Positions 41,001 to 56,000 of a stretch of 64,000 nt of DNA are shown here, piece by piece; the stretch's first letter is position 1; the number at the start of each line of letters is the position of its first letter. The notes under the pieces are model-generated. The model searched no databases and was not told the DNA's origin. It saw nothing but the letters and a program-made list of their open reading frames with translations. This stretch comes from Shinisaurus crocodilurus. Lineage: Eukaryota > Chordata > Lepidosauria > Squamata > Shinisauridae. The DNA lies in the NCBI GenBank assembly GCA_021292165.1, contig CM037877.1:218529350-218593349 (forward strand), written 5' to 3'. The position numbers and the translations under genes are program-made.

Positions 41001-44000
41001 CAATTATTTGTATATTATATCAAACAAATATCAAAGAACCTACCACAAAATATGCAGAGCTTCTGTTTACATTACATATTTTTTTAATGTGAAATGGTTG
41101 TCTGGTGATTTGTTAACAATGTAAAAATATTCTGGAGGAGTATGTGTACTGTCCTCATTTGAAGTCTTGCAGTTGAGAGGTATACTGGGAAGACAGAAAA
41201 ACACCCCTCCTACCTGCTAAATTGTAATGTAAGGCGGCTTTCTTGTCCTCAGGGACAACATATGAGATCCTACTGCGCTGTCAGACACAGGACTATGGCT
41301 GCTTTCCTGTCACCATGATGTTTGAGTTCACCAGTGAGCAGACTGGACCTTTCGTCATTGGACGTTTTGTGTCTGCTGTCGCCAATAGCAAATTAGCAGA
41401 ACAGCTGGGTCCTTCAGCACCTTATAAGCCCTACCAAGCCAAACTGCACAGACCACAGTTTGTTACCATAGAGGAAGGCATCCCACCAAACAGGTATGTG
41501 GGGATTCGCTGTTAGTCTCATGTGCTCCCTTTGTAGGATCAGTCTCCCCCTCCTTCTTTCTCATGCCACTTCTTCTCAATTCCATGCTCTTCAGGAATTC
41601 CTTCCTTAACCAGCCATGCCACTTTTTAACTGTTTCCCCCCTGCCATCTAACTCAGGGGTCCCCAACCTTTTTGGACCCGTGGGCACATTTGGGAATTTG
41701 AGAAACTACTGTGGTCACCAGCACAAAATGCCTAATCAGTGGATCATCGCTTTGACGTCTACCTGCCGCGTCTGTGGATCTTGGACTGCGTCTTATTCAG
41801 CAAAGACGTTTGTTTCGTGTCTATTGGACACTGCAATGTCTCTTTAATAAGGGATTGTCTAATTCAGCTAATTGCTGGCAGTGCAATACAACTAAAGCTT
41901 CTTTTAAACATACGTTTTGGCAGTGCCCAGTAGCCGCTTCTTTTTGGAAGGAGGTTATTACACAGATAAATTTTGTACTGGAACAGTCTTTAATATTCAC
42001 TGATGTACACACTCTTTTAAACTATTTAGCTGCTTCATGGGATCAAATGGTCAGTGTAAATGGATTGTCTGCACCCTTTTGACAGCTAAAAGACTGATAT
42101 GACAAAATTGGAAAGATAAGTACTCACTCCCTATAATGCAATAGATTGAGGACCTTACAACACTTTCAATATTTGAACAGGTGGGTTATAGGTGCCACCT
42201 TCAAATGGATACTTACTTGGATGTTTGGTCCACTTTTGTTGAAACCTGTGTATAATTGCTAGAAGGTTGTATGCATTTCATATGCATTCATTGGTATGGA
42301 TATATACAAATCCATGTACGTACCTTAAAAAACCAGGAAACAAATTAAAAAGTTTTGCGGGTGCCCGCAGGCACCACATTGGAGACCCCTGATCTAACTC
42401 TTCTTCCCTCATCCACACTTTGAAATAATCAGCCTCTAAGCTTTTCCCTCTTCTATATCTTGTCCAGCTCATGTAAATTGTTAAACCATACATCGTGGGG
42501 TTAACATGTTAAAGTGGTCCATAGAATCATAGAAAAGTAGAGTTGGAAGGGGCCTACCAGGCCATCGAGTCCAACCCCCCCGCTCAATGCAGGAATCCAG
42601 GTCAAAGCATCCCCGACAGATGGCCGTCCAGCCGCCTCCAGAGGTGGGAGAGCCCACCACCTGTGTCCATGACACTTCAGTTGTGTACAGCATCTGGCAC
42701 CCCTTCAGTGCTAAATGGATTGTAGGTACCGTATTTTTCGCTCCATAAGACGCACCGGACCATAAGACACACTTACTGTATGGTACAAAAAAAAATTAAA
42801 AAAAAAAAAAATCAGCTGAGAGGCGGGGGCTTCCCCCGCCCCACCCAGGAGTCCTCCGCTCTTCCGGACCAGCAGAGGAAAGTAAAAAAATAAAATAAAA
42901 TAATTTTTTTTTTTTTTACTATATTCACTCCATAGGACGCACAGACATTTCCACCTAGTTTTTTTGGGGGGTAAAGTGCGTCTTATGGAGCGAAAAATAC
43001 GGTAATAAGTCTGAGCTGCAAAGTGGAGCTGGTCTTAGGACCAAGATAGAACAATGACTTATTGGTGGCCATATCTATAAAGCCTTTCCTATTTTACAGT
43101 CTTAATCTCAGTCATTCTGCTAACTCTTCCTTGAGGTTAGCCATCCATTTTTCAGCTTTACCGGAACTGGCTTAGGGATTGATTCATGCATGCATGTTCA
43201 TACCTCAGTCACTCAGGCATGTGAATGGCCACCACAGAAAAGGATAGTGTGATGTTTGAGATGTCAGATGATTTTTAAAAAAATATATGTGTTGATTATA
43301 TTTCAGCGGCTTATAATAAAAATGCACACACAGGCACCATTTTGTAAGAAAAATATGTGTGAATTTTATGACAATCTCAGTTGTTCCCTGGCAATTGATG
43401 TCATTGTCCAGGTCCCTGGTTCTTTCCTTCAGTGGGGGTGGGGGGATGACAACAAGAAGATTGTACAGATGGATTCGTGGCTAGGTGATGGCAGATTCAC
43501 CACCTAAGTTCTGATGATCGGCATACTCTCGATTTGAAACAAAGGCTCTGCCTATGGTGCTTGATCTGTGATGATTGTTTTGCACATGCAAGTCATCACT
43601 TGGTGATGTGATCATCAAGAGGTAAACATGCATGTGTGAACGAACCATTTGACTATTCATGGAACTCATGTCTGCAGTGGGAGTTTGAATACCTCCCAGA
43701 TCCACCTTGCATTGGCCCATTCTGGCTACTTCAGTTGGCCGCTCTGAACTTGTAGGCAAAGGATGCAGGTTGGTCTCAGGGAGCCCATGTTGCACCTAAC
43801 ATTCTACTGGTACTAAATGTACTTAAATAGTACCTGCATTGTTACAACTGGAGATTGTTTGCCCTGTTATACCTATCTCTATAATCAACACCTTAACACC
43901 ACACCTTGTGCTTATTCTACCTCTTTAGCTCTTTGCAGTATATTAAGCCGGAAATATCTCTGGGGCAGTACAAATACCCGCCAGACCTGAAGGACCTGGT

Positions 44001-47000
44001 TAAGTGCCTGAATGAAGGTCATGCGCCCAATGATGGCACCCGTGAGAAAGTTGCCCAGTTACAGTAAGTGCCTGTGCAAAAGGAAGTTGTCATTCTCTTC
44101 ACTTCCCACCAATCCCCACACGCCTCTCTCCTTCTCAAAAGTTATTGAGTATATATGTTACTATATATTTTTTTGCTACTTACCTGATGTACCCCCCAAA
44201 CTCTCTGTATAAGAGCTATTGCTTGCAATAGATTATGTAGATAAAATCACCTGGGTCCAGAAACGTTGCATACCATTAGTCTGAGCACAGAAGAAGAAAA
44301 ATGTGCTGTTTTCCAAATACACCCCATTTGTGACATCATTCCTATTTATAGAGCAATGATTATCAATAGGTGGCCCATAAACCATCATCTCTCTCTGTGT
44401 GCCTTTTTCAACTTTACTCTCCGATTTTTCTGTGCTGCTCTAGTGGTTGCCAGCATACCATTCATGTCCATAGTGTTTATGTATGACAACATGTCATACA
44501 TATTATTATTTTATTATTTATTTATTACATTTATATCCTGCCTTTTTTCCTCCTGCAAGGAACCCAAGGCAGCTTACATGATCCTTCTATTCTGTTCTAT
44601 AATGGCATATATATTCGAGAATGGGGCAGTGGTTGAAGTGTTATGGCACCTGACTTGGTTTCTGAAAGGTGCAGTGCCTAAGCCAACTACAAAGCAACAC
44701 GTGCTCTCCTTGTTTCTCTCTGCCCCCTCTCCCCCCACCCGCCCAAAGGCAGCCAACAATATGTCCTAATAACTAGGCGCTACAGCTACCACAGAGGTAA
44801 TTGGCTCTTACAACTGACCTCTATGCCACCTGCAAGTTTAGAGAGCTATGACTCATGGACAGGTAAGCAACTTGTAACTTTAAAGTCTTGGAGGTGGATT
44901 AAATCAGTTACAGCTGTCAACAATGCCACTCCTCAGCTTGCCAGGGGCGAGTAGAAGTTTCTGTCTGAATGTTCAAATGAACTTTTGTGCATACCGTGGT
45001 AAAATTGTAGACATCTATGGGGGTGAACAGCTGTTTATCTAGGTGTGTGTGTGTTTTAAATAAATCCTCTTTGATTCCCAAAGAGCAAACTATACCAGAA
45101 CTTTTTCCCTAACTTGTGCCACTTCACAATTCATGTGTTCTTATAGATCACTGCTTTCTATGTTCTTTTAGTTTAACTGAGTTATTTTTGTCTCTCCTCT
45201 TAGGGCCAAGCCCTCACAAGACATATTAACCTTTCAGTTTGATTTTGTTGTTGTTGTTGTTCATACATCCAAGAGTTTCTTAAAAAACCCATGATTGAGG
45301 TATCTATGCTGTTCAGCAGTGGGGTTGTTGTAGACCCCAGAAGCCAGTGGCTGGCATTCAAAAGAGGTTGGTGTGTGCATGCATACCAATGCCACACACT
45401 CACACCCGACACACATACATTTCCATTGGTAACTGTCTTGTCTCCTTATGGAATGCCACTCCATGCAAAGGTCCCCTGACCTTTGGAGTAGCTTTTTTTG
45501 GGTGATGGGGGACTATTGCTGGTACAGAACGTGGTGGCTCGCCTGGTTAACGGCAGCCGCCGGCGGGATCACATCACTCCAGTGCTCAAGGAGCTGCACT
45601 GGCTACCAGTTGCTTGCCGAGCCAAATTCAAGGTGTTGGTTTTGACCTTTAAAACCCTATACTGCTCCGGTCCAGTCTATCTCAAGGAGCGTCTCCAGCA
45701 ACACCGAGTAGGCCGCTCAACAAGATCTGCCACAGACGGCCTTCTCCTGGTCCCTTCAGCCAGAGTGGCTAGACTGGTGGGGACTAGGAAGAGGGCCTTT
45801 TCTGTGGCAGCCCCCATACTGTGGAACTCTCTCCCGAGTGACTTCCGCCATGCCCCCTCTCTGCTGAGCTTCCTCCGCTTACTAAAAACTTGGCTGTTAA
45901 GGCGGGAATATGGGGTGGGCTAAGATTTTAAAATTTTATACTGTTTTAAATGTATTTTATTCAGTTTTTATCTTATGTACATCGCCCAGGGTGGCCGGTG
46001 GCCGGCCAGATGGGCGATAAATAAATGATGATGATGATGATGATGATGATGATAATAAATATTATTATTGCTGGAAGAGAGAGGCTGAAAATCCCCCATG
46101 CAGTAGATTGTGCAGTGTCCTTGGGATCCTAGCCAATAATGGCCAGTATCCAATACTACCGCTGTGCCGCTGATAGTTCTGTTGGGCCTGTGTGACTTAC
46201 CACTGGTGCAGCATGAACTAGTGCTTCCGAACACAAACCCAGAAACACTTGTTCCCAGAATGAGACAGGTCAGCTGGTCTCCCTTCTCCAAACTTCACTG
46301 ACCTGCTCCATTCTGGAAACAGGTGTTTCCGTTCCTTCTGGTTGTCTTACGAAGCTCTAGCTTCCTATTGTACTAGCGGGGCTCCTGCTAGCGTGTGAGC
46401 AACATCAGATACTGCCTGATGTCATAGTTTCCATTAAACTGGATTAAAAGTTCCAGTTTAGATTGTCAAAAAAATTTTATGTCTTTATTGGTTTGTCTCT
46501 GACCCCAATACCAGAGTGTTATTCCACGCTCCCCCCACCAAAGCATTAGGAAAGTTAAAATAACCCACTATCCCAAAACGGAAACATACAAGTACTGCAA
46601 ATGTGTAAAAAGCAGCAGAAGGATAACCTGGGAGCAAGCCAAAAGAAACTGCCATAAAAGTGTTCTGGGGCAGACATATTTTGTGGCCTTGCCTCTCCTC
46701 CTGACAAATACCAGCAGGACCTCACATCTCTGACCAAAGGAATAGGTTTAGACTGACCCATGTAGAGTGGTCCTAAATTTGATAAGATGTTATCTGGCAT
46801 TTCCACAGGAGCAATCTGAAAGCCACCCTTCAGTTTGACAACTATTCTGAGAAGTTTTGTCTGCTCCTTCACCTGGAAGAGATCCAAATGGAGGTGGACA
46901 TTCACCGATATGATATGCATGGTGTTCCAATGGTTGCAGACAATGATGGGAATCTCCTTGTCCTGAAGGTGAGCAATATGTAACCTGGGGCTGGTAGTGT

Positions 47001-50000
47001 AGTGGCTAGAACATTCGTTTGGATGTAAGAAACCCAAGTTTCAAATATCTGATCATCTAGGAAGCTCATGGAATGCCCTTGGGCAAGTCACACTCTCTCT
47101 GCCTAAGGTATCCTACAGGGTTGTTGCAATGCTAAAATGTCTCTAGGCCACCTCAGCAACAATGGCTTCGACTGCTGTACTGAGACTTGGGAGATCCGGG
47201 TTCTGGTCCCCACTCAGCCATAAAGCTCACTGGGTGACTTTGAGCCAGTCACTGACTCTCAGCCTAACCTACCTCACAGGGTTGTTATGAGGATAAAAAT
47301 AGAGAGCAGGAGGATAATTATGTAAGCTGCCTTGGGCTCCTTGTGGGGGGGAAAGGTGGGATGTAAATATAATCAATCAATCAATAAAATAAAATAAATA
47401 AGTCTCTTATAATGAACACAAATTAAGACAGTTCACAATTAAATCATTTGCACCAGCAAAAGGCAGAAGTGTGAGTGGTGCGTGTGTTATGCTGCTGCTG
47501 CATTCTTTCCCCCACTCAAACCCTATACATGTTCAAGCAACTCCCTTACCTCCTTCAGTTAATGATTGGGGTCATTGGGATGGAATGGCAGTTATGTCTC
47601 AGACTGGGCTGTCCTTTGCTCCAGGTTCCCGGCGTGGCAGAGAACCGCCCATCAGTAATGAAAGGTGATCATCTTTTTGTGTCGTTGGCTGACGGACATA
47701 CACAGAACCCAGTTATCCTGTATAAGGGCTATGTTCATCATGTGGAGTTGGAGAAAGTCAAGCTGGGCTTCTCTGAAAAGTGAGTCCTCCAGCTTGAGGC
47801 TTGGGTTAGACCTTCCTAGAAGTGGATTACCAGCTCCTAAAGCAGGCATGGCTACTTGTGCTTTTTTGTGGCAGGAGGGAGGGACTGCGATTTAGTGGTA
47901 GAGCGCATGTTTTGCATGCAGAAGGTTCCAGGTTCAATCCCCAGCATCTCCAGGTAGGGCTGAAAAAACTCTTGCCTGAAACCCTGGAGAGCCGCTGCCA
48001 GTCTGTGTCAGCAATACTGTGTTAGATGGACCAACGGCCTGACTCAGTATAAAGCAGCTTCCTATGTTCTGGTGAGGCTGAACAGGTATAATTTGGGACT
48101 TTGTCTGCCTTAAAGTAACTCCCTTTGGGTCAGGAGTTAACAATGCCTAGATTATAAGGATATTCACTGTCTGGACTCACTGAGCTCAAGCAGTGACAGA
48201 CAAGCATGTGGCAAAGAAAACAAAGGCTAGAAGGGAAGGTCAGGCCTCAGAGAACTGTAGCCTGTTTGGAAAGTGAACTAAGTAGAGCAGCAGGTTGGGT
48301 AGGAGCAGCAAATGAAGAGGAGGAGCAGTTTAAGTCTGGTAATTTGGAGGATGGCTGAGGTAGAGAGCATGGGCAGATAGCCCTGAAGGTTAAGGGTGAA
48401 AGTTGAAAAGGAAGTGGGCAGTGTGGAAATAAGGTTGAATTGGTAGGATAGCTTGACTATGGGACCTGGCCTGATTTGAGAATGAGGCAGATCTCAGGAG
48501 GATGGATTAGTTAGGTTGTATAGGAGAGAGCATGGGAAAGGATAAACAAGTTGGGAGTAGAAAGGGTGGTGTAAATTAGTAGCCTGCAGGAGGAATCCCT
48601 GAGGCATAAGCATCAGCAATGCCCAGTGCTTGTTTATACACTCTTCAGCTCTCTCTCCTTTTCCCAGACTGCAATCTAACTTCATCAATAACATGAAGTT
48701 TGACGTGACGTTCACCTTCAATCGCCTGCCATTACGCGTCCAGCATCGTGCTGCTGTTCTTGCCCAAAAGGAGGAACTGCGCCTTCTGCTCTTCCCATCT
48801 CTGTCTTACGGGAAATCCCTTCTCTCTGCCGGTCAGCGCCTCAGGTGAATTGTGAGGGTGGGGAGCAGGGAGAGGCTGGAAGTGGCCAGAAGTCCCTTTC
48901 TGCTTTGGAGATAACTGTAACGTGTTGGAACTGAGGTTCAAATGAGCATGTGGGAGGAGGCAGCATTGACTTTGCTCTTTGCCCTGCGCCTTGCTACCTC
49001 TCCCTTGCACACACACTCTCTTCCCACTTTCCAGTCTATATGACCCCAGCCTTGAGAAGAATGAGGAGCAGAGGAAAGCTATCCATCAGGTGGTGGCAGG
49101 CACTTCCAGACCAGCCCCATACCTTATATTTGGGCCACCAGGCACTGGCAAGACAGTCACCATGGTGGAGGCCATCAAGCAGGTAAGGAAAGTACTTCAT
49201 CATTATTAGATTATTAGATTAGATTAGCCATGAATGTTCTGTAGTTCAGGGGAGTAAAGTAGTCTTCCTTAGAGTCTTAGCAATATGGGGCTGAATACTT
49301 GCCAAATCCCAGAATCTTGCACGGACCCAGCGTTGAATTTTGCATCATCCCTAGCTAGCATCCTGCAAGTCTGGGCCATTCTCAAGGTAGCTCTTGAAGC
49401 CGCAGATGCTGCCATCCCTGTAAGCTTGAAAGTGTGGCTTTTTTGGCTGGTCACAAATCGCCTATTTATACTACCCCGCTCAGGTATTGTGCTGCTTTGA
49501 GGGTTCCCACGTGCTTGCCTGTGCCCCCTCCAACAGTGCCTCTGACCTGCTTTGCCAACTGCTCATGAAACACGTGGAGAAGAGGAACATCTACAGGTTA
49601 AATGCTAGCAGCAGGGAATACCGCACGATCCCCGAGGATATCAAGGTATGTACCTGTCCTAGTAGGGTTCAAGACCTGTCAGGACAATAGCCTAGTAACA
49701 CCCTCACCATCCACCTCCCATCTTAAGATAACTGTGCACCAGGGAAGTTGCTGGGTTAATAGAGCCCCAATCCCAGGCTATCCTAATACCTGCTTTTGCC
49801 TTTAGCCCGTCTGTAACTGGGACAAGGTGCAGAATTGTGTTGTCTTTCCCAACAACGAGGTGCTGCAAAACTACCGGGTGATCATTACTACTCTGGTGAC
49901 AGCAGGAAGGTATGAAGGACCAGGTACCATGCAAAAATAACAGAAGATGATGGGTTAGAAATTGATGATGGAAAGTTGTCTGTCTGTATAGTGGGCATCG

Positions 50001-53000
50001 AGTTTTAGAAGAATTCACAAAAAGTTCAAATGGAAAATCTTTGTTTCCATTTTTGCCACCGTATTTTTAAATTCTTTTAAATAAAAAGAATGTACACATA
50101 TATCCTTCCCCCACCCGCTCTCTGCACACACTAATGTAAGAGGGTGGGAAAACTTTATTAGCTATATGTGGGAGAGAATATTTTTGTGGCCGGTGGATGT
50201 TTTAAGTTTTGCTTAAAACTGATTGGCCCCAGGCCAACAATTTTGATATTAGAAGGGTTTGTTTGTTTGTTTGTTTGTTTACAGCATTTTTACCCCACTC
50301 CTCAGCCAGAAAAGGCTTCCAGAGTGACTTACAAAATTTAATAGACAGTGTCTGCCCTCAGGTTTACGATCTAAAAGACACAACACAAAAGGAGAAGGGA
50401 TTGGGAGGGGAGGAGGAAAAAAGCAAAACAAGAAGGAATGACTACATTCTGCCACAGTGCTAGCACATTATTGTTGCACTATAAACAGTAATAAGGGTAC
50501 TACAAGCAATACAGAATAGCAGTTCCTCTTAGTTACTGTAGAGCAGTTCTGCAGATATGTCATCAGTTTCATATGAATTTGGGGATCTTGCTCTACAGGA
50601 ACATAACGAACAGGAAGTTGAGATTCATGTGAGGAAGGGTAAGAGTCTGGGGAGATCCATATTCAAATTCCTGCTCACTTACCTCTCAGTCTAATCTACC
50701 TCACAAGGGTTGTTTTGATAATAAAAAATGGGGGCTGGGAGGGAATGCTTGTTGCTCCAAGTTCCATGGAGGAAGGATGGGCTAAAAATAAAATTAAATA
50801 AAGGGCAAGAAGGGATTTAGAGAGATGGGGAGGTGATGAGTTTGGTTCTGCTGTGTACCTTACTAGTACTAGTGCAGGGAGCTCTTGCGACAATCAAGAA
50901 AAAGGAACTTTTTCTACTTGGCACTTGAAAGGGGCCTGCTCAGGGAGCTTGTGCTCCAGTCCAGCTGGGAAATTGAATATTCCTGCACATGCTCACTTCT
51001 GTGTTTTTTCTGGCTAGATTGGTCTCAGCTGGTTTTCCTCCGGGACATTTTACTCATGTCTTTATTGATGAAAGTGGTCATGCTGTTGAAACGGAGAGCC
51101 TGGTCGCTGTTGCGGGTGAGTTGTGGGCTTGTAGCCCTGTGCACCTCTTTTCTGTCCTTAAAATGATAAAACATTTCTGTGGGAGAGTTTTAAAAAATGT
51201 TAGTTTTTCAATGGACTCTGGCTTGTTCATTGGACCTTTGGCTCCCTCTTTGGATGGCCGTAGTGCGTTGTGGGTGCTGTCATGTCATACATGACCACAG
51301 TATCTGAGAAAGTGCCTCTCCTGGTATGAACCTACCCATACACTACGATCAACATCTGAGGCCCTCCACCAAGTGCCTCCTCCAAGAGAGATTCAGAGGA
51401 TGGCAACATGGTATAGGGCCTTCTCAGTTGTGGTCCCGTGATTGTGAAATGCTCCCCCAGTGAGGTCCTTCTGGTGCCAACATTGTCATCTTTTTGGTGC
51501 CAGGTTAAGACTTTTCTCTATTCCCAGGTATTTGCCAGCATATGATGGGGCTTTTTAATGCTAGTTGTTTTTATCAGGTCCTGGTATTTTATTGTTAATT
51601 GTTTTTAGCTGTTTAAAACTGTTTTAAATTTTTGTATGTTAAAGGTTTTATACTATGTTTCATCATGTTGTATTAATTTTTGTGAACCACCTAGAGAGCT
51701 TTGGTGAATGAGCAGTATAGAAATGTAATGAATAAATGAATATTCTTATTTTTCCCCGTCAGCTAACATGTCTCCAGGTGTCTCAGTGTTCTGCCCTTGA
51801 GGGCCTTAAAAGACCCTGAATCAAAATATTTCTTTGGGAAATGTCCTTCAGCATCTTTAAACAGCACTTAGCGTATCTTGTTTGCTTATCTCATTTGCTT
51901 GAAGGATCTTGGGTTGTTTTTCCTAACACACATTCCAAGGCTCTATCAACTCTAGGACTCTGACTAGTTTTTGAAACTTTGGGGAAAGGCAGATGAGACA
52001 ACACAGCTCATATGCCTATGGACTACTGAGCAATTGGCTTGAGCCCTGTCTTCTTTCTCTAGGAATCATAACCACAATGAACCCAGAGACTAATGCGAAA
52101 GGAGGCCAGCTAGTTTTGGCAGGGGATCCCCAGCAACTGGGTCCAATCCTGAGGTCTCCTCTGGCTATTGAGCATGGCTTGGGTGAGTGAAACGGAGGTG
52201 GTAATGAAGAATTATTTTCAAAAATGGAGGATCAACCATTGTTTGTTCTTCCCACCAACTCTTGGGAGGATCCGAAGTGCCTGAAACCATCGCAGTACCA
52301 GTTTGAATGTTCGCAACCTCCCCCCAGTTTCCATCTTGAGACTGTAGCCAAATGCAGACTCCATGGCTTGAACATCAGCCACTTTTCCCCTCCCCCTCCC
52401 CCAATCTTGCCTGATGAAGATTTCCGGGCAGCTCAAAAGCTTGCACAGTATTTTGTAACCTTTGAGTTGGCCATGATGCAGGTTTTGGTAATTTCTTCTG
52501 GCATGTCTGTTTTGCTAGCATTTTGTGCAATGGCAGATTAGTTATCTGTCCCCAGTGGGGGAGGTATAGAGCAGGTTATACACTGTGCTGAAGCCCTCAA
52601 GTGAAGACTGTATCACAGCATTCCCCAATCTGGTGTCTTCCAGATGCTTGGGACCTCAACTCCCATCAGCCCCAGCCAGCATGACAAATGGTCAGGAATC
52701 CTGGGAGTTGTAGTCTAAAAAAACCTCGGGAGGGCACTAGGTTGGAGAAGGCTGCTGTATAGCCTCCAGGTCAACGGTCCTTTCAAACAATGGTGTCTCT
52801 GTGGGCACTCAGCTTCCCAGTCACCTGTGAAACCCATTTTAATTCATGGTGTGTCCGTGGTGCAGTTGTGGCAGGGGATGCAACCAATGTGGTAAATTGT
52901 TTCTACGAAGCTGTGCCCCATGTGATTTGGGATTATTTTAAGCACAATCACGAATGTGCTTAAATTGGAGATTTTGCCGGGGTGGTTAAATCAGCTCCAA

Positions 53001-56000
53001 TTATGTGGACATGTTTCACACAGACAGCTTACTGCTCGGAGACACACACATATTGTTTTATGTTCTTAGCAGTAGCCATGCTGTAGAGTGCACACTTCAA
53101 TGGGGCTGTAGTGCTGCTCTGAGAAAGGGTTGGGAAAAGGACTGATAAGAGGACACACAGCCCTAATTCCTTGCATTCACTTGCAAGCTCTGCTCTTGTA
53201 GGGCTTTCCCTGCTGGAGCGGCTGATGCAGCACAACTCACTGTACCAAAAGGAGGATGGGAGCTACAACCCACAGTTCGTCACTAAGCTGCTGCGCAACT
53301 ACAGGTACATCTGCTCTGCCTTGGAATTCCACCAGGTGGAGCATAAGCAATCCAGTGTTCCAGATTGCCTTTGCCTATTTGATACAACACAGGTTTCAGT
53401 GTACCACGAATCTCCTTGTGTCATAGGCTAAATGGGCAAGATTCCGGGGCTCTCTCCTCCCGGTTTAAGATGATAACTGTAGTCCATAGACTGGCCCAGA
53501 TTTTTAAGGGCTACAAGCAGAACTCCCATGCTGGAGGTCCCCCAAATGCTTGATTCTGATTATGCTGAAGGACTGCCACTTGCCATTTATTGCTGTCTCA
53601 AGCAAAGGCAAAAATGCTTCTTTGTTTGCTTGGGAGTAAAATACCAGACCAGTGAACTGACCTACACACACACACGGCATTCTTAGTATACAAAGTTATA
53701 GTCAGTACTCACCTTAATCTGCCTCACAACACCCTTCTGAAGCAGGCAACTCTTCTCCAGGTTTGCAAATGGGGACTAAAGCTGTGAGGAGGAACCCTTT
53801 TAATATATTCTTGCTGACTAATAGTAATAGTTTTTGGCTACCAAGCCAAATTTGGTCTGCGGTACAGCAAGAATTTGAAACTAGGGATTCAAGGTCCAGT
53901 CTGTGCTAGAAGGGAAAGGCGGCAGTGCCTTCACCTTCCTCCCAATCTCAGGTAGTTCATGTTGGTTTATGTGCTAAGATAGTCTTTCACTCCAGATCCC
54001 ATGCTGCCATCCTCAAGTTCCCCAACAAGAAGTTCTATGATGGGGAGCTGCAGGAGCATGCCGACCATTTAATCACCCATTCCTACTGCACTTGGAAAGA
54101 ATTGGTCAAGCAGGTGAGGAGCAGCAGGCATCGAGCAATTTGGCCATATCCATGTGGACATACACAGGTGCGCAACTGAGGTGGTGTTTTTCTACTCTTC
54201 TACTTGTAGGGCTTCCCCATCATCTTTCATGGAGTCTGTGGAGAAGATCAGCGGGAAGAGAGGAGCCCTTCCTTTTTCAACACTGCTGAGATTAATGTGC
54301 TGATCAACTACCTCAAGAAACTGCTCCTGGAAGAGCAGGGCAAGAAAGGCCAGTCTCGACTTTTGCCCAAAGAGATAGGCGTCATCTCCCCATACAGGAA
54401 GCAGGTGAGACTTTCTGCTGGTTCCAGCTGACTCAATAAGATTCCTTTCCAGAAGTTCTGTAAACATGGTAGACTCTTCACATGAACAGAATGTCTTCAA
54501 CGTGATGCAGCCAAAGCTTTCCTCAATTGCGTGGATGTCTGTGATCAAGTGAAAGATGTAACCCGTAATATGGGCCATCTGCAGATGACAAACATAGCAA
54601 CTGAGATTGCCACACCATATTTTTCAGCTACTGCAATCATAGGACTAGCAACTAGCCAAAACCAACTAAATAACCATGTGGGTGTCACACGAGTGGTATG
54701 AATAGCTGTGCTGTGTCATTTAGTGCCTGCAGTCTTCATGTCCCCCAAGACTCCATCCTGTCCAGGGTTTCTGCCTCTTTCTGCTGCACATAGCATGACT
54801 GCAGGGTCTGTGCAGGAGTTGTGCTTTGATCCTGTAGAAAAGGGTACTTCTCCTGCTTCTGGTAAGTGCCCCTGAAGAAAGATATTATGGAAACGCTTTG
54901 GGCATTCCATTCCATTATAAGAACATTTTACTATTTTATACAAATCTAATGTTCAGTACTTTTTTTAGATTTCATAGATCATAGAGTTGGAAGGAGCCTA
55001 CAATGCTATCAGGTCCAACCCCCTGCTCAATGCAGGAAATTAGAGGAGGGGTCTCCCATCCAAGTAATAACCAGGCTTGACCCAGCTTAGTTTTCCATGC
55101 TGAGCCAGCGTAAGCCACAGGCCTGTTCAGATGTTGCCTCATCTTTTTGTTTGGCTACCTTGGTTTAATACTGACCTTATGGCAACTCTGCATGCATTGT
55201 ATACTGTGGCTGTGGTCTTGGGGCCTTCCCATTACCACAGCCACAGTATGAGGCATATCCTGCCTTTATCAGTCCCATTATCTCTGTCAGGAACATCATA
55301 GCTATTACTCCCACCCCATCTTCGGAGAATGAAAGACATTCCCAAAGTCACCCAAGGCCATTTGTGGCAGGAGAGATTTCTGTGGCCCAAAGGAATTCAT
55401 CCATCTGCTACAGGGATTAGCCAGAAGACATGAGGAATTCATGCTAGCCAGGAACTGAGTCTAATAATAAGACTGGGGATGAATGAATTACTGCTTTCTC
55501 TTCTTAATTCCCCTAGGTGGAGAAGATAAGACAAGCTATAAATGTGGAACTAAAGAACCTAAATAATATCAAGGATCTAAAGGTGAGACACAGTTTTCTT
55601 GCCACGGGTGACGTGGTTGTGATAAGTGTCCACAACTAGTGTGGTACATCTTAAATAGATGGGCCCCAAATCTATCTAATCTAGCACACCTGTGTTAGAG
55701 AGTACTGATTAACCAGATTCTCCAGAAAACCTCACAAGCAGGACTTTGTGTGACCTGGTATGGCTTTTTTCATCGCAGTGCTGCATTAGCAGGACAAGCA
55801 CTGCAACAAATTTGAGCCAATTCTTCCAGTTGCAACACCCAAATGGGAGCTGTCTGTTGCCCTCTTTCCTCTTCTAGGAGGAGAAGGCTCCCTGCTAAAT
55901 GATTTACTTTAGAAGCCACTCTCTGGAGTTTGGGACTGGAAGATTTCCTATCCCATTCCCTGTTACCTGGATATTCTCTTTTTCTTTCCCTCTAGGTGGG

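Noticed and set aside
44266..44769. 167-codon open frame on the plus strand in MOV10 intron 6
   Set aside because: AT-rich, ends in a SINE fragment, shows no conserved motif and lacks splice context.
45498..45923. Intact 141-codon gene in MOV10 intron 6
   Set aside because: It is the C-terminal part of an L2 ORF2, nearly identical to 33640-34040.
47880..47945. tRNA-Ala gene
   Set aside because: Boxes A and B are present but no acceptor stem pairs, and the sequence continues into a SINE body.
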